The notes beneath the pieces were generated by a model. It did not search any database and was not told the origin of the DNA. It was given only the letters and a program-made list of their open reading frames with translations. The position numbers and the translations under genes are program-made. From positions 1 through 9,571 of the forward strand of contig JAKABC010000055.1 of NCBI GenBank assembly GCA_021802025.1: DNA of 9,571 nucleotides, in the 5' to 3' direction. The stretch comes from Actinomycetes bacterium. Lineage in GTDB: Bacteria > Actinomycetota > Acidimicrobiia > Acidimicrobiales > RAAP-2. Positions 5,814 through 9,571 of this stretch are shown piece after piece. Numbering within the stretch: position 1 is the first letter of the stretch; every line of letters starts with the position of its first letter.

Positions 5814-7390
5814 GCCCCGCCCTCGCCGTCCTCACGGCGCTCGCCCTCGCGCTCGCCTGGATTGCCCAGATGGCCCGTTGGTTGCGGGTCCTCCAGCGCG
5901 AGCACTACGACCCGCGCGCGATGAGCCGGTTCCTCGGGCGCTGGACGTCGCCACCGGCGCCCTCGGCGCGCGCCCTCGGCGCGCGCGGCCCGGCGGGCCG
6001 AACGCCCCGACGTCCCTTCACCCTCAGCCACGCGCTGATCCTCGTGGTGGTCGTGAGCCTGCTGGTGCGCGCCGACGCGCTACTGGTCGCGGCCACCGTG
6101 CTCTACGGGATCCTCTGCCCGGTGGGGCTGGCGCTGCGCGGGCGCACCGGCGCGCTCGTGTTCACCCAGCGACTCACCACGACCGCCGTCGCGGCGACGG
6201 CGGTCTCGGCCGCACTGTCCGCGCTGGGGCTGGCGACCGCTCGTCCCTACCTCGGGGCGGTGGTGGCGGTCTGGGCGGTACCCCCGGTGCTCGACCTCTC
6301 GACGCGACTCCTTCGCCCACTCGAGGAGCGTCGCGCCCGGCGATTCGTCGAGTCCGCGGCGCGCCGGCTCGCCGCGGTGCATCCGCGCGTGGTGGGGATC
6401 ACGGGCTCGTTCGGCAAGACCTCGACCAAGAACCACCTCGCCCAGCTCATCCAGGGCGCGCGCGCGGTGGTGGCGACCCCGCGCAGCTACAACAACCGAG
6501 CCGGCCTCTCGCGCGCGATCAACGAGGGCCTCGTCGAGGGCACCGAGGTCTTCGTCGCCGAGATGGGCACCTACGGGCCGGGGGAGATCCGCGAGCTCTG
6601 CCGGTGGTTCCCGCCCGAGGTCGCGGTCGTGACGGCCATTGGCCCGGTCCACCTCGAGAGGATGGGCAGCCTCGACGTCATCGAGACGGCCAAGCGCGAG
6701 ATCACCGAACGGGCGACGACGGTGGTGCTCAACGTCGACGACGCGCGACTCGCCGGGTGGGTCCCGTCGCTACGCGCGCAGGGCAAGCGGGTCGTCACCG
6801 CCGCCAGCGCCGCCGCCGCTGAGGTCCGCGTGGCGATCGAGTCCGACCAGTGGCGCGTCGAGGTCGGCGGCGAGGAGGTCGCGCGCACCGTGGCGGTGGC
6901 GGGTCTGCAGGCGACCAACGTCGCCTGCGCGATCGGTGCGGCCCTGGCGCTCGACGTGCCGCTCGAGGCGGTGGTCGCGGGGCTCGCGCGCCTCGCGCCC
7001 GTCGAGCACCGTCAGGGGGTCGCGCGGGCGGGCTCGGGCGTCATCGTGATCGACGACACCTTCAACGCCAACCCGGCGAGCGCGATGAGCGCCCTCGAGA
7101 CCCTGCGCGCGCTCGAGGGGCCCGGTCGACGGGTGGTCGTGACCCCGGGGTTGGTCGAGCTCGGTCGCGAGCAGCACGCCGAGAACCTGCGCCTGGGACG
7201 GCGCATCGCGGCCCTGGGCGCGGAGCTGGTGGTGGTCCAGCGCACCAACGTGGTGGCGCTGGCGCTGGGCTACGAGGGACCGCTGCGCCGATTCGACCGA
7301 CGGGACCAGGCGGTCGAGTGGGTGCGCACCAACCTGCGCGAGGGCGACGCCGTCTTGTACTTGAACGACCTGCCCGACCACTACCCTTGA
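5810..7390 (+). CDS. Membrane-anchored MurF-like Mur ligase
   Basis: 526 residues. Residues 1 to about 190 hold four or five hydrophobic segments (about 3-22, 73-86, 89-109, 126-143, 147-165) in place of the soluble UDP-MurNAc-binding domain of ordinary MurF. A Mur ligase centre follows: P-loop GITGSFGKTSTKN (Lys203), SYNNRAG (Asn228, Asn229), AEMGTYGPGEI (Glu251), GPVHLERMGS (His281) and AKREI with Lys295, the likely carbamylated lysine. The C-terminal domain has DDTFNANPASAM (415-426), the MurF hallmark, and ends LYLNDLPDHYP. The catalytic set is intact, so ATP-dependent peptide bond formation is expected. MurF adds D-Ala-D-Ala to UDP-MurNAc-tripeptide, and the next gene supplies that dipeptide. 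The GTG at 5810 overlaps the hydrolase stop (GTGA). Two in-frame stops, TGATGA, end the gene. Whether it replaces or supplements a soluble MurF cannot be decided here. Confidence 0.87.
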   Translation: MSPALAVLTALALALAWIAQMARWLRVLQREHYDPRAMSRFLGRWTSPPAPSARALGARGPAGRTPRRPFTLSHALILVVVVSLLVRADALLVAATVLYGILCPVGLALRGRTGALVFTQRLTTTAVAATAVSAALSALGLATARPYLGAVVAVWAVPPVLDLSTRLLRPLEERRARRFVESAARRLAAVHPRVVGITGSFGKTSTKNHLAQLIQGARAVVATPRSYNNRAGLSRAINEGLVEGTEVFVAEMGTYGPGEIRELCRWFPPEVAVVTAIGPVHLERMGSLDVIETAKREITERATTVVLNVDDARLAGWVPSLRAQGKRVVTAASAAAAEVRVAIESDQWRVEVGGEEVARTVAVAGLQATNVACAIGAALALDVPLEAVVAGLARLAPVEHRQGVARAGSGVIVIDDTFNANPASAMSALETLRALEGPGRRVVVTPGLVELGREQHAENLRLGRRIAALGAELVVVQRTNVVALALGYEGPLRRFDRRDQAVEWVRTNLREGDAVLYLNDLPDHYP

Positions 7391-7401
7391 TGACTTGATG
7401 A
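7386..7401 (+). repeat. 8-bp tandem duplication CTTGATGA across the murF-like stop
   Basis: CTTGATGA at 7386-7393 is repeated exactly at 7394-7401. The first copy contains the stop of the MurF-like gene. Each copy carries an overlapping stop/start TGATG, producing two minute open frames that lead into the GTG of the next gene. Confidence 0.85.
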
Positions 7402-7420
7402 ACTCGAGACGGGACCGGTC

Positions 7421-8527
7421 GTGACCATCGCGGTGCTCTTCGGGGGGCCGGCCCCCGAACACGACATCTCCATCCTGACCGGGCTGCAGGCGCTGCGGGA
7501 GTTGGCGCGCGCCGGGCGCGACCCACTGGGCGTCTACTGGACCAAGACCGGGGCGTTCCTCGCCGTCGAGCCCGACGCCGAGGCCGAGGACTTCCTCGCC
7601 GGTCCCCCCAAGGGGTCGACCGAGCTGGCCCTGCGCGCCGGACCCGAGGGCGGGCTCTTCAGCGTCGGCGGGCGCCTCAAGGGCGAGCGCCGCCTCGAGG
7701 TCGAGGCGGTCGTGGTGGCGACTCACGGCGCGCCGGGCGAGGACGGGACCCTCCAGGGACTGCTCGACCTCGCCGGAGTGGCCTACACCGGCCCGAGCGT
7801 CGCGGGCGCCGCGATCGGCATGGACAAGTGGGTCTTCGGCTCTTTGGTCGCCGCGGCCGGGCTGCCCACTTTGCCCCGGGCGCTGCTCAGCGCCGAGACC
7901 GACGCGCTCCCCTTTGACGGCCCCTACATCGTCAAGCCCCGCTTCGGGGGCTCGTCGATCGGGATCGACGTGGTGGCCGACCTCGCCACGGCGCGGGCCC
8001 GCCTGGCCACCAATACCCACCTCGCCAACGGGGCGGTCGTCGAGCCCTACCGCGAGGACCTCCGGGACGTCCAGATCGCCCTGCGCACCCACCCGCGCCT
8101 CGAGCTCTCCGCGATCGAGCGGCCCCTACGGCGCAGCGGCGCAGCCGAGATCCTCGACTACCGCGACAAGTACGTCGGGGGCGAGGGGATGGTGAGCGCC
8201 CCGCGCGAGCTGCCGGCCGCCCTGGCGCCCGGTCAGCGCGAGGAGGTCGAGCGCTGCGCGCGCGCGATCGCCTCGGTGGCCCTGGTGCGCGGCGTGGCCC
8301 GGGTGGACTTCCTCGCCAACGACCGCGAGCTCTACGTCAACGAGATCAACACCATTCCCGGGTCGCTCGCGAAGTACCTCTTCGTCGATCCGCCCCTGGC
8401 CTTCGCCGACCTACTGGGTGACCTGGTGGCGGAGGCGCGCGAGCGCCCAACTCATCGCTACAGCGTCGCGGGGGCCGACGGGACGGTCCTGCGCTCGGCG
8501 GGCTCCATCGCGGCCAAACTCGCGTAG
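7421..8527 (+). CDS. ddl: D-alanine--D-alanine ligase
   Basis: ATP-grasp ligase that joins two D-alanines for peptidoglycan precursors. 368 residues, typical of the family. Motifs: GGPAPEHDISILTG with catalytic Glu13, HGAPGEDGTLQG (102-113), MDK (134-136), VKPRFGGSSIG (171-181), DYRDKY (246-251) matching the omega-loop DYxxKY of D-Ala-D-Ala ligases rather than depsipeptide ligases, RVDF with Asp296 and NEINTIPG with Glu308 and Asn310 for Mg. The middle segment EPYREDLRDVQIALRT departs from the usual E-x-GrE pattern, so this is a divergent branch. GTG 7421 is the only in-frame start before a stop at 7391-7393. The gene follows the MurF-like ligase by 30 bases, and the two form consecutive steps of one pathway. 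Its last 117 bases are antisense to the end of the convergent regulator gene. Confidence 0.92.
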   Translation: MTIAVLFGGPAPEHDISILTGLQALRELARAGRDPLGVYWTKTGAFLAVEPDAEAEDFLAGPPKGSTELALRAGPEGGLFSVGGRLKGERRLEVEAVVVATHGAPGEDGTLQGLLDLAGVAYTGPSVAGAAIGMDKWVFGSLVAAAGLPTLPRALLSAETDALPFDGPYIVKPRFGGSSIGIDVVADLATARARLATNTHLANGAVVEPYREDLRDVQIALRTHPRLELSAIERPLRRSGAAEILDYRDKYVGGEGMVSAPRELPAALAPGQREEVERCARAIASVALVRGVARVDFLANDRELYVNEINTIPGSLAKYLFVDPPLAFADLLGDLVAEARERPTHRYSVAGADGTVLRSAGSIAAKLA

Positions 8528-9571
8528 GCGCGGCACCCCGGCCAGCGCCTCGCGCAGCGCGTCACTGTAGGGATCAACGAGCAGGCCCTGCTCGAGCGCC
8601 CAGAAGGCCCGCTCGTACTCGCGCCGGCCCCGGGCGTGGTGGCACAACGCCAGGGCGGCCCACTCCCCGTCGCGCGCCAGGCGGGCCCCGTGGCCCTCGG
8701 CCAGGAACCACTCGAAGCCGCGCAGCGCGCTCGCGAGGGGCTCGCCCTGGACGAGGCGCAGCGCGCGCTGGGCCAGCGCCGCCGACTCCTCGCCGGACGT
8801 CTCGCGGGCCCGCGCGACGAGGGTGGTGAACTCCTCGAGGTCCGAGTCGATCCCGTGGGTCACGTACAGCCCGGACGAGGTCACCGGGTGCAGGCGCGGG
8901 CCCCGGGCGTCGCCGCCGAGGCTGCGTCGCACGGCGCTCGCGGTGTTGGCGAGCGTGCGGGTCGAGGCGTCGGCGTCGGCGTGGCCGAGCACGCGCGTGC
9001 GCAGCCGCTCTCCGGTGATCGGCTCGTGGCGGTGCAGGGCGAGGTAGGCCGTCATCTCCACACAGCGCCGGCGCAGTGTGTCGACGAAGGGCTCGACCAA
9101 CCCGGTGACCCGTGGCTCGGCCCGCAGCAGCTCGACCCGCGGGCCCGTGCCCGGCTCCGTGTCGTCGGTGAGCGCGCGGCGCTCGAGGGTGACGGTGCTC
9201 GCGAGCAGGTCGTCGTCCAGGCGCGCGGCGTCGCCCAGGTAGAGCACGACGGCGCGGCGCAGGGCCCGGGTCGCCAGCGCGTGCAAGAGCTCGTCCTCTC
9301 GTCGCGCGACAACGAGCCGCTCCGGGCCGAGGCTGACCACGTGGGCCAGGGCGTCCTCGAGCCCCCAGCCCGGGGCCAGCGCCAACCGGCCGCCCTCGCG
9401 GGCGAAGGCGACGCGCACCCCGCCCGGCCCCTCGCCGAGCACGCAGGCGACGAGGGGGAAGAGGGGCTCGTCGGGGCCGGCGTCGAGCGGACCGTTCGGG
9501 ACGACCACGATCCCGTCGCGGCCCCGGTCACAGCGCGCCGCGACGCGACGGACCGTCTCGGGGTCCGACGC
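8411..9571 (-). CDS. BTAD-domain transcriptional regulator-like protein (5' end outside window)
   Basis: 386 residues of the C-terminal part are visible; the frame stays open to the window edge and reads sensibly there (TVRRVAARCDRGRDGIVVVPNG), so the start lies beyond 9571. The region from about 9085 to 8858 resembles the winged-helix of SARP/AfsR-type regulators: RCVEMTAYLALHR, then TLANTASAVRRSLGG and a final SSGLYVT wing. Bases about 8848-8534 match a bacterial transcriptional activator (BTAD) helical repeat: DSDLEEFTTL, QRALRLVQGEPL, WAALALCHHARGRREYERA and GLLVDPYSDALREAL. The segment before the winged helix, bases 9508 to about 9090, is not recognised. Actinobacteria often carry such modules at the end of large, sometimes membrane-bound, proteins. 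The last 38 residues follow the BTAD domain and overlap the ddl gene on the other strand. Target genes are unknown. Confidence 0.8.
   Translation of the reverse strand, partial: ASDPETVRRVAARCDRGRDGIVVVPNGPLDAGPDEPLFPLVACVLGEGPGGVRVAFAREGGRLALAPGWGLEDALAHVVSLGPERLVVARREDELLHALATRALRRAVVLYLGDAARLDDDLLASTVTLERRALTDDTEPGTGPRVELLRAEPRVTGLVEPFVDTLRRRCVEMTAYLALHRHEPITGERLRTRVLGHADADASTRTLANTASAVRRSLGGDARGPRLHPVTSSGLYVTHGIDSDLEEFTTLVARARETSGEESAALAQRALRLVQGEPLASALRGFEWFLAEGHGARLARDGEWAALALCHHARGRREYERAFWALEQGLLVDPYSDALREALAGVPRLREFGRDGARRAQDRPVGPRDAVAMSWALARLRHQVTQ

Noticed and set aside
5960..5985. Two copies of a 13-bp unit CCCTCGGCGCGCG, possibly a frameshifting duplication in the MurF-like gene
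   Set aside because: Both sides read sensibly in the same frame (membrane segment before, membrane segments and ligase after), so it is more likely low-complexity linker than a frame-breaking insertion.
8246..8280. Run of GCGC dinucleotides as a possible Z-DNA or hairpin site
   Set aside because: Explained by Ala/Arg codons in ddl at this GC content; similar runs recur across the window.

Overview
The window is very GC-rich. It has densely packed genes, almost all start codons are GTG, and adjacent genes often overlap by a few bases. It also holds a likely leaderless start and the end of a transcriptional activator with a BTAD domain. Together these point to a high-GC actinobacterium. Wording in the MurF-like and BTAD proteins resembles Acidimicrobiia, but that placement is inference from memory and not proven here. 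Nearly every base is coding. The only gaps longer than a few bases are 72 bp (4992-5063) and 30 bp (7391-7420).

Layout. (1) Bases 1-1816, plus strand: a compact operon. It holds the end of a Lys/Ala/Pro-rich protein with a C-terminal S1-like domain, then a FabZ-type dehydratase, then an exonuclease III family AP endonuclease. Each downstream gene starts at a GTG inside a GTGA overlap with the stop before it. (2) Bases 4991 down to 1813, minus strand: a UvrD/Rep-type helicase that seems to lack the 2B subdomain. It is followed, with a one-base stop/start overlap (TAGTG), by a thiamine-diphosphate enzyme of the acetolactate synthase/benzoylformate decarboxylase superfamily. This pair converges on the nuclease gene, and both ends use the same CTAG for their stops. 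(3) Bases 5064-8527, plus strand: an alpha/beta hydrolase, a membrane-anchored MurF-like ligase and a D-Ala-D-Ala ligase, apparently one operon with a leaderless start. (4) Base 9571 down to 8411, minus strand: the C-terminal part of a BTAD-domain regulator, whose last 39 codons lie antisense to the end of the D-Ala-D-Ala ligase gene.

How the genes work together. The third block is the most coherent. The D-Ala-D-Ala ligase makes the dipeptide and the MurF-like enzyme would join it to a peptidoglycan precursor. This MurF-like protein has hydrophobic segments where a normal MurF carries its UDP-MurNAc-binding domain, so its acceptor may be membrane-bound. The hydrolase partner has no assigned substrate. 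The other blocks are housekeeping in nature (fatty acid synthesis, base excision repair, DNA unwinding), with no obvious single pathway.

No tRNA, rRNA, CRISPR array, insertion sequence or convincing intrinsic terminator was found.
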